From positions 1,443,001 to 1,507,000 of the forward strand of contig JADJSX010000023.1 of NCBI GenBank assembly GCA_016711485.1: 64,000 nucleotides of DNA, given 5' to 3'. Shown piece after piece: positions 63,270-64,000 of this stretch. The notes beneath the pieces were generated by a model. The model saw nothing but the letters and a program-made list of their open reading frames with translations, searched no databases and was not told the DNA's origin. The stretch's first letter is position 1, and each line of letters begins with the position of its first letter. A program made the position numbers and the translations under genes. Source of the DNA: Leptospiraceae bacterium (GTDB lineage: Bacteria > Spirochaetota > Leptospiria > Leptospirales > Leptospiraceae).

Positions 63270-63297
63270 TTGACATTATTTAGCTTATTGTTATAGT
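63270..63297 (+). promoter_or_regulatory. Sigma-70-type promoter of the winged-helix gene
   Basis: A perfect -35 TTGACA (63270-63275) and -10 TATAGT (63292-63297) with a 16-bp spacer. Transcription would start near 63304. This places the ATG at 63299 outside the transcript and supports the ATG at 63317 as the true start. Confidence 0.65.
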
Positions 63298-63316
63298 AAT
63301 GTTTAGGGAAATTATT

Positions 63317-63631
63317 ATGGCAATGAAAAAGGCGAAGATTATTGATAAAGTAAATTCTACGAAACTAGACTGGACATTTTTAAGTAACCATTCTCATATT
63401 TTAATTTGTTTATATCGGGATCCTACTGTGCGTTTGCGTGATTTGGCACTCAATGTTGGTATTACTGAACGGGCGGTAATGAATATAATTGAAGACCTTG
63501 AATCTGTAGGCATACTCGATAGATTAAAAGAGGGAAGACGAAATAAATATAAAATCCATGAATCCATCCCATTACGCCATCCATTAGAAGCACATAAAAA
63601 AATAGGCGATTTATTGAAGTTATTAAAATAA
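63317..63631 (+). CDS. Winged helix-turn-helix transcriptional regulator
   Basis: The protein has a winged HTH of the MarR/ArsR kind: HILICLYRDPTVRLRDLALNVGITERAVMNIIEDLESVGILDRLKEGRRNKYKIHESIPLRHPLEAHKKIG. It has an N-terminal basic stretch and no ligand-binding domain beyond this. The start at ATG 63317 (AGGGA 7 bp upstream) fits the promoter at 63270-63297, so the leader would be about 13 nt. An ATG at 63299 in frame would lie before the transcription start. The regulated genes are unknown. Confidence 0.78.
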   Translation: MAMKKAKIIDKVNSTKLDWTFLSNHSHILICLYRDPTVRLRDLALNVGITERAVMNIIEDLESVGILDRLKEGRRNKYKIHESIPLRHPLEAHKKIGDLLKLLK

Positions 63632-63743
63632 ATTCCCTATTCTACATGGCAGTAAATTATATATAAACCATTCCTTGTATCTTTTATATTGTAGGGATAA
63701 TCATCAAATTCAAATATTCCCAAATTTAAAATATAAATAACTT

Positions 63744-63894
63744 ATGTTACGCAAAATTGGAAATTTACGAAAATGAAACCTAATTTAAGAATATTAGAAA
63801 ATGGTAATGAATTAATAAATTCAATAGCCTGCGGCAGCAAGCCCACCGCTAGGTGCAACCGTCAAGTGGACACTGGACTCACCTTGCGTAAGGT
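63744..63894 (+). mobile_element. MITE-like element, copy 3 (151 bp)
   Basis: The left end (ATGTTACGCAA, one or two changes from ACCTTACGCAA) and the right end TTGCGTAAGGT (63884-63894) flank sequence that includes AAAATTGGAAATTTACG, ATGAAACCTAATTTAAG, AATATTAGAAAATGG and CCCACCGCTAGGTGC. From the ATG at 63773 a 43-codon ORF runs through the right terminal repeat to a TAA at 63901-63903. Remaining DNA in 63632-64000 shows nothing I can name. Confidence 0.65.
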
Positions 63895-64000
63895 GAGTAA
63901 ATAAGCAAAATTTAATTTCGGAATAGTAAGTATTTTTAGTTTGGATTTACGGGATTTTGCATCCCGAAGTTCAAATTAATTTATACAAAATAAATTTACA

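Overview
The window is AT-rich, chromosomal-looking bacterial DNA, most likely from a spirochaete of the Leptospiraceae. This rests on the style of the proteins (many short-lipobox lipoproteins, secreted TPR and ankyrin proteins, mixed regulators, a tig-clpP-clpX block) and is an inference, because no rRNA or marker search could be run.

Layout. 1-2.5 kb: a minus-strand nitric-oxide reductase operon (norC-norB-norQ, norQ cut by the window edge) with a perfect FNR/DNR-type box upstream of norC. 2.7-16.5 kb: single genes and short plus-strand runs for signalling and surface functions (a hot-dog thioesterase-like protein, a REC-HDOD regulator, a metallo-beta-lactamase-fold lipoprotein, a PilJ-N/REC hybrid, VanW, STAS, a secreted AMMECR1, a giant alpha-2-macroglobulin with its thioester motif, and a Cys-rich secreted protein). 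16.5-27.1 kb: a long minus-strand housekeeping run (tRNA-Gly, tig, clpP, clpX, four envelope or secreted proteins of unknown function, an AI-2E family permease, xseA, xseB, an MFS transporter). 27.3-28.6 kb: a decayed sugar-modification cluster with remnants of three genes. 29-39.8 kb: an SGNH esterase, a candidate small RNA, hslO, tsaE, an ankyrin protein, aspC, an HD-like protein, a secreted protein, aroE, and a lipoprotein whose C-terminus resembles the glycine-rich domain of the animal receptor kinases ALK/LTK.

39.97-54.7 kb is the accessory core: a type I-E CRISPR-Cas locus. An array of about 56 repeat units (29-nt repeat, 61-nt period) is transcribed on the minus strand from a promoter-like leader at 43.3 kb. 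The cas operon, also on the minus strand, reads WYL regulator, two cas3 5'-end scars, cas3, cse1, cse2, cas7e, cas5e, cas6e, a REP-associated tyrosine transposase (RAYT), cas1, cas2, a 42-codon ORF, a HAD-like protein, then the array. The RAYT sits cleanly between cas6e and cas1. Perfect palindromes with one shared core lie in frame inside the RAYT and inside both cas3 scars. The 42-aa ORF and the HAD-like protein between cas2 and the leader are not standard I-E components and are the best candidates for something undescribed.

55-63.6 kb returns to core genes (aspS, phoH, a PgpH-type HD protein, an unknown 642-aa protein, a DinB-like protein, a winged-helix regulator). Three copies of a MITE-like element of about 150-190 bp with 11-bp terminal inverted repeats (31.7, 35.4 and 63.7 kb) and a second intergenic repeat family (33.8 and 60.2 kb) are scattered through the accessory parts.
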